A stretch of 64,000 nucleotides of DNA from Chryseobacterium shigense (GTDB taxonomy: Bacteria; Bacteroidota; Bacteroidia; Flavobacteriales; Weeksellaceae): the NCBI RefSeq assembly GCF_014207845.1, contig NZ_JACHLC010000001.1, forward strand, positions 2,064,569 through 2,128,568, given 5' to 3'. The notes under the pieces were generated by a model. The model searched no databases. It was not told the DNA's origin and saw only the letters and a list, made by a program, of their open reading frames with translations. The translations under genes were made by a program, and so were the position numbers. Every line of letters starts with the position of its first letter. Position 1 is the stretch's first letter. Of this stretch, positions 1-9,919 are shown piece by piece.

Positions 1-40
1 CCAACAGCAGAAACAGGACCAGATCTTTTTCGGTAAGTAA
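1..40 (+). CDS. 3' end of an upstream gene (partial)
   Basis: All three forward frames are open from the window edge and stop within the first 47 bases, so the frame cannot be fixed. The frame ending at 40 reads QQQKQDQIFFGK and stops at TAA; another reads PTAETGPDLFR and stops at 36. A forward terminator hairpin follows at 63-97, which is why I believe a forward gene ends here. No function can be given. Confidence 0.3.
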   Translation, partial: QQQKQDQIFFGK

Positions 41-62
41 GAAATAATTTAATTTGTAAATA

Positions 63-97
63 GGCTCTTCAGACAATTTGTTTGAGGAGCTTTTTTA
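63..97 (+). terminator. Rho-independent terminator of the gene ending near 40
   Basis: GCTCTTCA pairs with TGAGGAGC (one G:T pair) across an 11-base loop and is followed by a T6 run. Confidence 0.6.
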
Positions 98-121
98 GAA
101 ATAATCAGGAAATATAATAAT

Positions 122-153
122 AAAAAAACGACTCCCTTTGTTGAAGTCGTTTC
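122..153 (-). terminator. Terminator of the small basic repeat protein gene
   Basis: Read on the minus strand, AAACGACT and AGTCGTTT form a perfect stem followed by a run of T. It lies 20 bases past the stop codon of the gene at 174-506. Confidence 0.7.
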
Positions 154-173
154 TTACTATTTCTTCAGAAAAA

Positions 174-506
174 TTATTTTTTTAAATCTGCTTTTACATC
201 TTTATAACCATCTGAAACTGCATCTGCTCCTTTTACAGCAACATTTTTAACACTTTTTGCGCCTTTGGTAGCGGTTTTGCCAACCCAATTTGCACCATTT
301 TTAACACCCTTTTTTGTAGCTTTTGCCCCTTTCCGGGTTTTATCTCCAACCCATCCTGCACCATTTTTCACTCCTTTTTCTGTTGCCTTTGCTCCTTTTT
401 GAATGGCATTGCCTACATTTTTTGTTTCTTGTTTTACAGTTTCCTGAGCATTAATAGCCGTTGCAAATAGTCCAAAGGCTAATAAGGTGAACAATTTCTT
501 TTTCAT
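174..506 (-). CDS. Small secreted, basic, tandem-repeat protein
   Basis: The product has 110 residues and I do not recognise its family. Residues 1-21 form a clear signal peptide (MKKKLFTLLAFGLFATAINA, then Q). The rest is built from lysine- and glycine-rich repeats of about 18-19 residues, with variants of KGAKATEKGVKNGA followed by WVGDKT or WVGKTA. Three repeats are visible, decaying toward the C-terminus (KGAKSVKNVAVKGADAV). There is no cysteine. The mature part is strongly positive apart from an acidic and basic tail, which would suit binding to polyanions or the envelope, but that is inference. The gene stands alone with its own terminator. Confidence 0.75.
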   Translation of the reverse strand: MKKKLFTLLAFGLFATAINAQETVKQETKNVGNAIQKGAKATEKGVKNGAGWVGDKTRKGAKATKKGVKNGANWVGKTATKGAKSVKNVAVKGADAVSDGYKDVKADLKK

Positions 507-712
507 ATTGTCATTTTTTTTTAATTAACTTGGTGAATATAGCATAAAACAAGCCAAATTTTTATCATCAAAAAAATTAATAAAAATAGCTTATTCTTCT
601 CTTTTAAATATCATGTAAAATCTTTCAGCTAGGCGAAGGCACGGCTGGCTTTGAAAACCGTCAGCATAAATATGACACAAATGTTGAATTTTGTAATTGA
701 GGGATTAGGAAT

Positions 713-751
713 AAAAAAACCGCTGTAAACATAATGTTCACAGCGGTTTTA
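713..751 (-). terminator. Terminator of dnaK
   Basis: AAAACCGCTGTGAAC and its complement form a long stem (minus strand) around a short ATTAT loop, ending in a T7 run, about 30 bases past the dnaK stop. Confidence 0.85.
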
Positions 752-781
752 TAATTATTTCCAATTGATGTTAATCAATCA

Positions 782-2671
782 TTATTTCACTTCTTCGAAA
801 TCAGCATCCTGTACATCATCTGCTGTTCCTGCATTACCTCCAGGGTTCTGAGCCCCTGCATCTGCACCCTGTCCTGCTGCATAAAGTTCTTCTGAAGCTG
901 CCATCCATGCTGCATCCAAAGCTTCTGTTTTAGCTTTTATATCGTCTGAATTTTTAGCTTCGAAAGCTGTTTTCAATTCTCCGTGAGCTGCTTCAATTGC
1001 TGCTTTTTTGTCCGCAGAAAGCTTTTCACCGAATTCTTTCAACTGTTTTTCAGTCTGGAAGATCAATCCGTCTGCTTTGTTGAAAATTTCAACGTCTTCT
1101 TTTTTCTTGGCATCAGCTGCAGAGTTTTCCTGAGCTTCTTTTTTCATTCTTTCGATTTCTTCGTCAGAAAGACCTGAAGAAGCCTGGATTTTGATTGTTT
1201 GCTCTTTTCCTGTTCCTTTATCTTTAGCAGAAACACTTAGGATACCGTTAGCATCAATATCGAAAGTTACTTCGATCTGAGGAACTCCTCTTGGTGCCGG
1301 TGGAATATCTGCAAGGTCGAATCTACCGATCTCTTTATTATCATTGAACATTGGTCTTTCCCCCTGTCCTACTCTGATGCTCACAGCTGGCTGGTTGTCA
1401 GAAGCTGTAGAGAATACTTCAGATTTTTTAGTTGGGATGGTAGTGTTCGCGTCAATTAATTTAGTGAAAACAGATCCCATTGTTTCGATACCTAAAGAAA
1501 GTGGTGTAACGTCAAGAAGTAATACGTCTTTTACGTCTCCTGTCAATACCCCTCCCTGGATAGCAGCACCAATTGCTACCACCTCATCAGGGTTAACTCC
1601 TTTAGATGGTTTTTTTCCGAAGAATTTTTCCACTTCTTCCTGAATGATCGGGATTCTTGTAGAACCACCTACTAAGATTACCTCATCGATATCTGAAGTT
1701 GATAAACCTGCATCTTTTAATGCTTTAGCAACCGGCTCCATAGATCTTCTTACAAGATCAGCAGATAACTGCTCGAATTTAGCCTTAGTTAAAGTCTTAA
1801 CCAAGTGCTTAGGACCTGTAGCCGTAGCCGTGATGTACGGAAGGTTGATTTCAGTCTGAGGAGAAGAAGATAACTCAATTTTAGCTTTTTCAGCAGCTTC
1901 TTTCAATCTTTGTAATGCAATGGCATCAGATTTTAAATCAACACCTTCTTCAGCTTTGAATTCATCAGCCATCCAGTTGATGATCACATCATCAAAGTCA
2001 TCACCACCTAGGTGGGTATCACCGTTTGTAGACAATACTTCGAATACTCCATCTCCCAAATCAAGGATAGAGATATCAAAAGTACCACCTCCAAGGTCAT
2101 ATACAGCGATCTTCTGATCTTTATGGTTTTTATCCAAACCGTAAGCCAAAGCTGCAGCTGTAGGTTCGTTGATGATTCTTTCTACTTTAAGGCCTGCAAT
2201 TTCTCCTGCTTCTTTGGTAGCCTGTCTCTGTGCATCATTAAAGTAAGCCGGAACAGTGATTACCGCTCTTGTTACTTCCTGACCAAGATAATCTTCAGCA
2301 GTCTTCTTCATCTTCTGAAGCGTCATAGCTGAAATTTCCTGTGGTGTATATTCTCTGTCGTCGATTTTTACTTTTACTGTATCATTTGGTCCTGATACTA
2401 CTTCATAAGGCACTCTTGAAATTTCTTTAGCATCTTCCTTAAAATGAGTACCGATAAATCTTTTGATAGAGTATACAGTTTTCTTTGGATTCGTTACAGC
2501 CTGTCTTTTTGCAGGATCCCCTACTTTTCTTTCACCATCTTCAGTAAATGCTACAATAGACGGAGTTGTTCTTTTACCTTCTGCGTTAGGAATAACAACA
2601 GGGTCTTTCCCCTCCATTACAGCAACACACGAGTTGGTTGTTCCTAGGTCAATTCCAATTATTTTACTCAT
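782..2671 (-). CDS. dnaK: Molecular chaperone DnaK (Hsp70)
   Basis: This is the ATP-dependent Hsp70 chaperone that binds exposed hydrophobic peptide segments in the cytoplasm with DnaJ and GrpE. The 629-residue protein has the full family length. The N-terminal nucleotide-binding domain starts with the GIDLGTTNS phosphate loop and carries [19 protein letters not shown] and the GGSTRIP motif. The linker [15 protein letters not shown] leads to the substrate-binding domain, and the acidic C-terminus ends in [12 protein letters not shown], close to the canonical EEVD-like tail. No dnaJ or grpE is adjacent, so it is monocistronic here, with a strong terminator. The many short opposite-strand open frames inside it are shadows. 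Confidence 0.98.
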   Translation of the reverse strand: MSKIIGIDLGTTNSCVAVMEGKDPVVIPNAEGKRTTPSIVAFTEDGERKVGDPAKRQAVTNPKKTVYSIKRFIGTHFKEDAKEISRVPYEVVSGPNDTVKVKIDDREYTPQEISAMTLQKMKKTAEDYLGQEVTRAVITVPAYFNDAQRQATKEAGEIAGLKVERIINEPTAAALAYGLDKNHKDQKIAVYDLGGGTFDISILDLGDGVFEVLSTNGDTHLGGDDFDDVIINWMADEFKAEEGVDLKSDAIALQRLKEAAEKAKIELSSSPQTEINLPYITATATGPKHLVKTLTKAKFEQLSADLVRRSMEPVAKALKDAGLSTSDIDEVILVGGSTRIPIIQEEVEKFFGKKPSKGVNPDEVVAIGAAIQGGVLTGDVKDVLLLDVTPLSLGIETMGSVFTKLIDANTTIPTKKSEVFSTASDNQPAVSIRVGQGERPMFNDNKEIGRFDLADIPPAPRGVPQIEVTFDIDANGILSVSAKDKGTGKEQTIKIQASSGLSDEEIERMKKEAQENSAADAKKKEDVEIFNKADGLIFQTEKQLKEFGEKLSADKKAAIEAAHGELKTAFEAKNSDDIKAKTEALDAAWMAASEELYAAGQGADAGAQNPGGNAGTADDVQDADFEEVK

Positions 2672-2927
2672 AATATTTATATTTTTTCTAATTTTTATAT
2701 TTTAATTTACACTCTCAATTTCTCAATATCTGTACCATCTCTCTTTTTGTGACAAAATGACAGAATGAAAAATAGACAAGGTTGAAAATATTTGCCAGAT
2801 TATGTTAAATGATACTATTCAAGACAGTTTTAATATTAAAAATCTTAAAAAATTAATTAAAGTTTAACCTTAGAAATGTGAATTAAACTTTACGAATTGT
2901 TATTTTTGATGAAATATAAACTTTAGA

Positions 2928-5000
2928 ATGTCAGTACACTTCAATCCGCGAGATATTACATGGCTTGCTTTCAATGAGAGGGTTTTACAGGAAGCTATGG
3001 ACGAAAATGTCCCTTTGCACTTAAGAATACGTTTCCTGGGAATTTTTTCCAACAATTTAGATGAATTTTTCAGGGTACGTGTGGCCGGATTAAAGCGCGC
3101 AATGGATTTTAAAGAAAAAGTAATTGCCGAATCTTTCTACCAGCCGCCTTCAAAAATTCTTCAGCGGATTAATGAAATTGTAATCAGGCAACAGCAGAAC
3201 TTTGACAAGACATGGAAACATATTCAGTCTGAAATGGCCGGCCATAAAGTTTTCATTAAAAACTCTAAAAACCTGACTACCAGACAAAAAGAATTTGTAA
3301 GGCAGTATTTCGATGAAGTGGTAGAATCCAATGTGATCCCAATCCTGCTTCACGAAAATACACCAATGCCCTATCTGAGGGACAAAAGTTTATACCTGGG
3401 CGTTGCCATGAGAAAAAAAGACTGGCAGTATTCCAGTAATTATGCCATTATTGAAATTCCGTCACGCTTTGTAGGAAGATTTGTCCTGTTGCCAACAGAA
3501 GATCCGGAAGAAAAAAACGTTATGCTGCTGGAAGATGTTATTACCTTCAATCTTCCTCATATTTTCTCATACTTCGGATATGACGAATTTGCGGCCAATG
3601 CTTTTAAAGTAACAAAAGATGCCGAGCTTGAGCTGGATAATGATATCCGGACCAATTTCGCAGAGAAAATAGAAAAAGGGCTTAAAAACAGAAGAAAAGG
3701 AAAGCCGACCCGGTTTGTCTTTGATAAGGATATGGACAAAGCCCTGCTGGAGCTTTTGATCAGAAAATTAAATTTAACAAAGAAAGACAGCATTATTCCC
3801 GGAGGAAAAATCCATAATTTCAAACACTTTATGGATTTTCCTGATGTTTTTGAAACATATGCAAGACCGGTAGAAAGAACTTCTTTTACCCATCAGGCAT
3901 TTGAACATGGCGAAAGGGTGACAGATGTTATCTTAAAAGAAGACGTCCTGCTCACTTTTCCTTATCACAAATACAATCCGGTTATTGACCTCCTGCGTGA
4001 AGCTGCAATGGACCCCGATGTAAAATCCATTCAGATCACGGCCTACCGTCTCGCCAGCAGCTCAAAGATCAGCAATGCTCTCATCTATGCCGCAAGAAAC
4101 GGTAAAGAAGTAACGGTAATGCTGGAACTTCAGGCAAGATTTGATGAAGAATCCAACCTGCAGTGGAAAGAAATGTTTGAACCTGAGGGAATTACTGTTC
4201 TCGTAGGCATTCCGAATAAAAAGGTACATGCCAAACTCTGTATAATTAAGAAAAGATCACATAACAAAACCATTCAATACGGTTTTGTGAGTACCGGAAA
4301 CTTCAATGAAAAAACTGCCCGTATCTACGGAGATCATTTGCTGATGACCTCTGACAGGGGTATTATGGCAGATATCAATAAGGTATTCAATGTTCTGAAA
4401 AAACCGAAGGACGACTATCTTCCGGTTCTGAAAACCTGCAAAAACTTAATGGTCTGCCCGCAATTCATGCGTGAAAAGATCGTTCATCATATAGATAAGG
4501 AAATTGAAGAGGCCAAAGCCGGGAGAAAAGCTGAGATCATTGTCAAAGTTAATTCCATGAGCGACAGGGCCCTTATCGAAAAACTATATGAAGCTGCCAA
4601 TGCCGGAGTGGTGACAAGAGCTATTGTAAGAGGAATTTACTGCGCTGTTAATCAGAAAGAATTTAAAGAAAAAATAAAAGCCATAAGCATTGTTGATGAA
4701 TATCTTGAACATGCAAGGGTAATGTATTTTTACAACAAAGGGGCGGAAGACATGTACATTTCCTCTGCGGACTGGATGACCCGAAACCTGGATTACAGAA
4801 TTGAAGCCGCTGCAAAGATTACAGATAAGGGTCTTAAAAAAGAATTGAAAGACATTCTGGACATTCAGTTGAGAGATAACGTAAAAGCCCGGATTTTAGA
4901 TAAAAAACTGAGCAACGAGTATGTAAGGAATGATAAGAAGGAATGCCGTTCTCAAATAGAAACCTACAGATATTTAAAAGCTAAAACAGTGAAAAAATAG
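2928..5000 (+). CDS. ppk1: Polyphosphate kinase 1
   Basis: PPK1 reversibly transfers the gamma-phosphate of ATP to a growing polyphosphate chain. The 690-residue protein has the normal PPK1 domain order: helical N domain, head domain, and two phospholipase-D-like C domains. His434 in KVHAKLCIIKK matches the autophosphorylated histidine of the family (His435 in E. coli) and His595 in EHARVMYFYNKG the second conserved histidine. The STGNFNEKTARIYGDH block is also present. It is the first gene of a forward cluster that ends with an exopolyphosphatase at 7771, so synthesis and breakdown of polyphosphate are encoded together. Confidence 0.97.
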   Translation: MSVHFNPRDITWLAFNERVLQEAMDENVPLHLRIRFLGIFSNNLDEFFRVRVAGLKRAMDFKEKVIAESFYQPPSKILQRINEIVIRQQQNFDKTWKHIQSEMAGHKVFIKNSKNLTTRQKEFVRQYFDEVVESNVIPILLHENTPMPYLRDKSLYLGVAMRKKDWQYSSNYAIIEIPSRFVGRFVLLPTEDPEEKNVMLLEDVITFNLPHIFSYFGYDEFAANAFKVTKDAELELDNDIRTNFAEKIEKGLKNRRKGKPTRFVFDKDMDKALLELLIRKLNLTKKDSIIPGGKIHNFKHFMDFPDVFETYARPVERTSFTHQAFEHGERVTDVILKEDVLLTFPYHKYNPVIDLLREAAMDPDVKSIQITAYRLASSSKISNALIYAARNGKEVTVMLELQARFDEESNLQWKEMFEPEGITVLVGIPNKKVHAKLCIIKKRSHNKTIQYGFVSTGNFNEKTARIYGDHLLMTSDRGIMADINKVFNVLKKPKDDYLPVLKTCKNLMVCPQFMREKIVHHIDKEIEEAKAGRKAEIIVKVNSMSDRALIEKLYEAANAGVVTRAIVRGIYCAVNQKEFKEKIKAISIVDEYLEHARVMYFYNKGAEDMYISSADWMTRNLDYRIEAAAKITDKGLKKELKDILDIQLRDNVKARILDKKLSNEYVRNDKKECRSQIETYRYLKAKTVKK

Positions 5001-5064
5001 TTTTTGCTGAATATTTTAAAGACAGAGAAGTTACTTTAGACATCCTAAAAACACAGCTTTAAAA

Positions 5065-5910
5065 GTGACAAAATATATTTATTTATTCCCATTCTTTTCT
5101 GTTCTCTTTTATGCACAGCAAAGAGCAGTTTCTCCTTTCCCGCTAAAGGAGTACGAACGTATGAAAAATATTTACCTTCAAAAAGCAGCTGAAAACAAAG
5201 ATCATTTGCTTTATCTGGATTATAAATACCATTCTACTCAAAAGCTTGACAGCCTGTTGTTAATTAAACATCAATTAAAGAAGGAATACTGGATTGACCA
5301 TGGCAAAAAAGCTGAAGAGATTACTGAAAATGACCTCAGACAACTCAAAGATGAATTTATCCTGCCTAAAGCCATTTTTACCATAAAGGAAAATGATAAC
5401 GAATTTTACTGTATCAATTATGATTCACCTGTAATCTTTATTGAAACAAAAGATGGAAAATCAATCAATCTTACCTTCAATCATGATGGTTTTACAGAAG
5501 GAATTGATGATAAAGTTTCAAAACTTAGCACAGGAAATTATTATTACCCGAATGGCCAGCTGAAACGAACAGAAACCATTTTCAACGGTAATAAAAAAGT
5601 AGGATTACTTCAGGAATATGATATTTCGGGAAAACTGACAAAAGAAATTGATTGGAAAAAAGAATTTTCCATTCCGGAAAAGCAGGCTGAAAATATTGCC
5701 AGAAAAGAAATCCTTAATTTTCTGATCAATAAATATAAAGATAACCCTGAAATCATTACAAAATTCCAGCAATCCAATGTAAAAGTTTATAAAAATCTGT
5801 ATGAAGACAAAAAGCCTGTATGGTTTTTCGTTTACACTAATATAGAAGGTTCAATAGATGCAAAAACAGGTAAAATTTTATCATTAAACCAGGAAATTTC
5901 TATTCCATGA
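5065..5910 (+). CDS. Secreted YwqK/MORN-like protein in the ppk-ppx operon
   Basis: A 281-residue protein of unknown function. I chose the GTG start because it opens a convincing signal peptide (MTKYIYLFPFFSVLFYAQ); the next in-frame ATG lies after it. Around residues 165-195 the segment YYPNGQLKRTETIFNGNKK followed by GLLQEYDISGKLTKE resembles the MORN-variant repeats of YwqK-type proteins, which describe text-like 'input and output' beta hairpins. The C-terminal part ends with WFFVYTNIEGSIDAKTGKIL. It lies 64 bases after ppk1 and overlaps the next gene by four bases (ATGA), so translation of the two is probably coupled. A link to polyphosphate is inferred from position only. Confidence 0.75.
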   Translation: MTKYIYLFPFFSVLFYAQQRAVSPFPLKEYERMKNIYLQKAAENKDHLLYLDYKYHSTQKLDSLLLIKHQLKKEYWIDHGKKAEEITENDLRQLKDEFILPKAIFTIKENDNEFYCINYDSPVIFIETKDGKSINLTFNHDGFTEGIDDKVSKLSTGNYYYPNGQLKRTETIFNGNKKVGLLQEYDISGKLTKEIDWKKEFSIPEKQAENIARKEILNFLINKYKDNPEIITKFQQSNVKVYKNLYEDKKPVWFFVYTNIEGSIDAKTGKILSLNQEISIP

Positions 5911-7766
5911 TGCCCAAAATAAAAATATGTATTTTGTTGTCTGCTGTTTTTTCAGGATGGGTTTCTGCACAAAAATATAACCATACAGACAGCGAAAAAA
6001 TTATCGTTGACAATACTGTTACGAGTGAGAAATATGGCATAAAAGATATCAGCGGAAACTGGGTTTTAAAGCCTTCCTATTATTTTATTGAAGATTTTTA
6101 TGATAACGAGCTCAATGCTAAAGACAGTGTTGCTGTATTTTACGACAGTAAATTTTATAAAAACTCAAATATTTTTCTCGGTAATAAATGCGGCCTGATT
6201 TCCGAAAAAGGAAAAATAATCATTCCCGGTATATATGATAAATTGATCTGTTACAAAGGTTCCTGCGCTGCCACTTCAGATAACAAAACCTACATCATCG
6301 ACTATCAGAACAATAAAAAAGAAGAGTTTGAGGGAAAAGTAAAATATTATAAAGATTCTTTGCTTATTTTAGAAAATAAACAGAACAATTACTACGTAAG
6401 GAACCTTAGGTTAAAAAAATTTGAAGGTCCTTTTTACGAGGCAAAAATTTTAAATAACAAAAACATTTATTACACAGCTGATAAAAATGAAAGAACTTTC
6501 CACAGATTAAATGGTGAATTGCTTTTAACATCCGATGAAATCGCTCATCACTACGATGACAATTTCTTTGCCGATGATGTGTATATTGCTTATAAGAACC
6601 CCAGGATGTTTTTCAAAAATTTAAAAGGCAAAATATTCTACCAAAGCTTTGATGACATCAGTATAAACAAAAGTGAAATCTTCGAAATCTGTCCTGGAAC
6701 CCAAAGCGGTGGTGATTACAGATATTGCCCGACAAAAAAAAAGCTTACTATTTTTGATATTTTGAAAGGCCTGGGAGAAATTGACGGCTTCAATAATAAT
6801 ATGTATGGCGAAGTCAATTTTGATGAAAGCGCTTATGATCGTGAAAACATTCCCTTGTATAATATTGTAAGAAAAAACAACAGCTATGCCCTCGCCAACT
6901 CCAAAGGAGAGATTATAAGTGAGTTTTACACCGTTTTGAAACCCTCTTTTCTGGAAAATGAAGACACATTCTATTTTGAAAAAAACATTAACGGAAAAAT
7001 CCAAAGCGGAATTATTGAAGACGGCAGAGAAACGTTAAAGACAAACCTGAAAGTACTCCATTTTCTTGGGAATAACCTTCTGGTTTCTGACAGAGAAAAC
7101 AATAAACTAAAAATAATTTCCAAAGAAAAAGAGATTACCGTCAGTGAAAATTTAGCCGCCCCAACTTTTGCAGGAATTCCCATTGAATCCAACCTTTATA
7201 CCCTTCAAAGCCAGGATACATATGTTACGGTTAACCCAAAAGGAAAACTAAAACACACAAAATTCTCAAAACTGAGTAATTTTTACAGGAATTATGCTTT
7301 TGCAATGACGAAACAAGGAGATATCCATATTATCAACGAAAAATTAAAATCCGTAAACACCCTAAAAGATAAAAGCTATATTTCTGACAATGTAGAAATT
7401 AATAAAAACGGAAATACTATTTTTGAAAATAAGGAAAACAGAAATAATCAATTCCTGATTAATTACAAAGGAGAAATAATTATTGATAAAAACAATGCAG
7501 AAATTGCACGTACAAATGATTACTTATACCAGATCAGAGACATAAACTATAATTATGGAGGTTACACATTTGTAGATAAAAACGGAAAACCATTTTATGG
7601 TGACGGAGAAAATTTAATTAACTGCAGAATATTCAGAAGGAAAAATTATTTTTACATAAGAGTAGACAGCAGAAATTATGGCCCGGATTTTTATTTTTTC
7701 GATAATCTGGGACAGTTTCTTGGGAAAAACTTACCTTTATACAAACAAACTTTAAAAGATTACTAA
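5907..7766 (+). CDS. Secreted WG-repeat-like protein in the ppk-ppx operon
   Basis: A 619-residue protein with an N-terminal signal peptide (MMPKIKICILLSAVFSGWVSAQ). It contains several segments of the WG-repeat type, such as EKYGIKDISGNWVLKPSYY near residues 42-60 and NKCGLISEKGKIIIPGIYD near 90-110, and YTFVDKNGKPFYGD near the C-terminus. WG repeats are short beta units found in secreted or surface proteins of unclear biochemical role. Two start codons (ATGATG) overlap the stop of the upstream gene, and the ppx start follows four bases after its stop, so it sits inside a tightly packed operon. No catalytic motif is visible. Confidence 0.75.
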   Translation: MMPKIKICILLSAVFSGWVSAQKYNHTDSEKIIVDNTVTSEKYGIKDISGNWVLKPSYYFIEDFYDNELNAKDSVAVFYDSKFYKNSNIFLGNKCGLISEKGKIIIPGIYDKLICYKGSCAATSDNKTYIIDYQNNKKEEFEGKVKYYKDSLLILENKQNNYYVRNLRLKKFEGPFYEAKILNNKNIYYTADKNERTFHRLNGELLLTSDEIAHHYDDNFFADDVYIAYKNPRMFFKNLKGKIFYQSFDDISINKSEIFEICPGTQSGGDYRYCPTKKKLTIFDILKGLGEIDGFNNNMYGEVNFDESAYDRENIPLYNIVRKNNSYALANSKGEIISEFYTVLKPSFLENEDTFYFEKNINGKIQSGIIEDGRETLKTNLKVLHFLGNNLLVSDRENNKLKIISKEKEITVSENLAAPTFAGIPIESNLYTLQSQDTYVTVNPKGKLKHTKFSKLSNFYRNYAFAMTKQGDIHIINEKLKSVNTLKDKSYISDNVEINKNGNTIFENKENRNNQFLINYKGEIIIDKNNAEIARTNDYLYQIRDINYNYGGYTFVDKNGKPFYGDGENLINCRIFRRKNYFYIRVDSRNYGPDFYFFDNLGQFLGKNLPLYKQTLKDY

Positions 7767-7770
7767 ACTT

Positions 7771-8655
7771 ATGATCATCGCTGCTATAGACATAGGAAGC
7801 AACGCCGCCCGACTTTTAATCAATGAGGTAAAAATCAATAATAAAAAACCTGAATTTATAAAGCTGAACCTTTTGAGAATCCCACTGAGGCTGGGTATGG
7901 ATGTGTTCACTATGGGAACGATTGGTGAGGAAAGAGAAAAAATGGTGATCGACTCTATGAAGATTTTCAGTGATCTTATGAAAATTTATAAAGTAGACCA
8001 TTACAGAGCCTGTGCCACCAGTGCCATGCGTGATGCCTCCAATGGAAATGAAATTATAAAACTGGTTCAGGAAACTTCAGGGATCAATATTGAGATTATA
8101 TCCGGAGACGAAGAAGCGACACTTGTCTATGAAAATCACGTCGCAGAAGGCCTCGACAAAGAATTTGCCTATTTATATATAGATGTAGGAGGAGGTTCTA
8201 CAGAGCTTACTTTTTACGAAAACGGAAAAATGGTCTATGAAAAATCCTTTAATATCGGGACTATCCGCCTTCTGAACAACCTGGTATCTGCAGAAAACTG
8301 GCACGAGATGAAGGAGGAGATCAAAAAAAATATTGTCAGCAAAAAGCCTATTGTGGCCATCGGTTCCGGAGGAAATATCAATAAAGTTTTCTCGATGAGT
8401 AAAACGAAAGACGGAAAGCCAATGACACTTTCTCATCTTAAAAAAGTGTATAAAGAATTTAATGAACTTTCCGTAGAAGAAAGAATGACAAAATATACCC
8501 TCAGAGAAGACAGGGCCGATGTTCTCGTACATGCTTTGAGAATTTTCAACAACGTCATGTCCTGGTCGGATATCAACAGGATATTTGTTCCTAAGATCTC
8601 CGTAGCTGACGGCTTGATCCATAATATTTACAGCAAACTGCACGAAAAAAAATAA
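7771..8655 (+). CDS. ppx: Ppx/GppA-family exopolyphosphatase (short form)
   Basis: Enzymes of this ASKHA-fold family remove terminal phosphate from polyphosphate or hydrolyse pppGpp. Visible motifs are the first phosphate loop AIDIGSNAARLLI, the second loop YIDVGGGSTELTFY, the glutamate-containing ISGDEEA region and the adenosine-side motif AIGSGGNINKV. At 294 residues it is the single-module form without the C-terminal HD-like domains of the 500-residue enterobacterial enzymes. It closes the operon begun by ppk1, which favours exopolyphosphatase over guanosine pentaphosphatase, although the family assignment alone cannot decide. Confidence 0.92.
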   Translation: MIIAAIDIGSNAARLLINEVKINNKKPEFIKLNLLRIPLRLGMDVFTMGTIGEEREKMVIDSMKIFSDLMKIYKVDHYRACATSAMRDASNGNEIIKLVQETSGINIEIISGDEEATLVYENHVAEGLDKEFAYLYIDVGGGSTELTFYENGKMVYEKSFNIGTIRLLNNLVSAENWHEMKEEIKKNIVSKKPIVAIGSGGNINKVFSMSKTKDGKPMTLSHLKKVYKEFNELSVEERMTKYTLREDRADVLVHALRIFNNVMSWSDINRIFVPKISVADGLIHNIYSKLHEKK

Positions 8656-8679
8656 TACTTTTTTACACGATATAAAGCA

Positions 8680-8708
8680 AAAGCCGGCCAGAGAATGGTC
8701 GGTTTCCA
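8680..8708 (+). terminator. Probable terminator of the ppk1-ppx operon
   Basis: AAGCCGGCCA and TGGTCGGTTT pair (two G:T pairs) across a GAGAA loop, followed by a short interrupted T tract. Confidence 0.45.
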
Positions 8709-8835
8709 TTTTCATGACAGTCATTGAAAGAAATTACCCCTGTACAGGTTTAGAATGGGAAATATTTTAAACTCATTGAAATATTCTTTATTTTTGAACT
8801 CATTTTGTTAGCAGAGATAACAAATAACTTAAATA

Positions 8836-9624
8836 ATGATGAAAAAAACACTTGCACTCATGTCAATAATATTGGCCTCAATATTATTTGCACAGAATCT
8901 GAAGATAAAAAAAGAAGTAATACTTTTAGATTCAAATCCCATCGCTAAGATTACAGACAAAAAAGGAGTCTATACCTTCCATAATTTAGACGGTACACCG
9001 GTTTATACCATGAATATAATATATTCAAAAATTGATGAAGATACCAGAGATAATTATATATTGCTCGAAAGCATCAATAATCCGGGGAAAAAGATCGAAT
9101 TAAACTACGAAGCTTCCGCATTTGGAACTGATGAAAAAATTGTACTTCAAAATTCATTCAAAAAATATGAATTATTGAATTCCAAAGGCATCAATCAGGC
9201 AAAACTGGATGAAATTCTGAACAACCCTGATTACAAAAGAGAAGTATCTCCTGAAAAAGCAGCTATAATTGAATCCAACAAAAGGGTAACAGAATTCAAA
9301 CCTTACATAAATAAAGATGGAGAAATACTAAAAGGTGGAGAACAGGGTACAAAAGTTGGTTATGTTAAAGGCCTGAAGCTTCCACTTTACAGGTATGATG
9401 ATAAAATACTTGATAAAAATACCATATTAACCTTTTATGATAACAACAATACTAAAATAGCAGAATTTAATCCTGCTTCATTTAAAGTAACAGCCAATAA
9501 TGGCAATTCATATACTTTCTTTAAAGGACTGTCAGGTAATACCAATGCCACTTCAATGGATTTTGTGTCTTATAAACAGGTCTTAATAAAGGTTATCAAA
9601 CTTGATGAAAATTTTGGAAAATAA
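8836..9624 (+). CDS. Secreted protein of unknown function
   Basis: A 262-residue protein I do not recognise. It begins with a typical signal peptide (MMKKTLALMSIILASILFAQ). The mature part is rich in charged residues and alternating beta-like segments such as KEVILLDSNPIAKITDKKG and GVYTFHNLDGTPVYTMN, with no cysteine-based or catalytic motif and no T9SS sorting tail. It is flanked by intergenic gaps of 180 bases upstream and 295 downstream and has its own terminator, so it seems to be transcribed alone. It could be a periplasmic or surface protein. Confidence 0.7.
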   Translation: MMKKTLALMSIILASILFAQNLKIKKEVILLDSNPIAKITDKKGVYTFHNLDGTPVYTMNIIYSKIDEDTRDNYILLESINNPGKKIELNYEASAFGTDEKIVLQNSFKKYELLNSKGINQAKLDEILNNPDYKREVSPEKAAIIESNKRVTEFKPYINKDGEILKGGEQGTKVGYVKGLKLPLYRYDDKILDKNTILTFYDNNNTKIAEFNPASFKVTANNGNSYTFFKGLSGNTNATSMDFVSYKQVLIKVIKLDENFGK

Positions 9625-9663
9625 TTAACTGTTATACTTCTGCTAACAATGTACAGCATATAC

Positions 9664-9694
9664 AAAACACCAGCCTCTTTTGACTGGTGTTTCT
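9664..9694 (+). terminator. Terminator of the secreted-protein gene
   Basis: AAACACCAG pairs with CTGGTGTTT across a CCTCTTTTGA loop, followed by a T-rich stretch. Confidence 0.7.
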
Positions 9695-9919
9695 TTATTA
9701 AATTACCAGGTGCAGCGAATCAATATACTTAATATTTTTAACTTCTAAATTTTTTCTTAACGGTTAGAATTTTACGTTTCAGATTGCTTCACTTCCATTC
9801 CAATCATAAAATATAATAAACTGTCAGTCAATATTATATTTTAAAAATGTAATATTTTATCATAAATTTAAAGTAAAAGTAAACGTCAATACGTCATACA
9901 TAACATCAACAGAAAAAAA

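Noticed and set aside
174..506. CRISPR or tandem DNA repeat array, suggested by the repeated sequence
   Set aside because: The repeats are in frame, code for protein and vary between units, and no spacers are present.
983..2705. Several forward open frames of 64-106 codons inside dnaK
   Set aside because: They overlap a full-length, strongly conserved dnaK on the other strand and show no protein features of their own.
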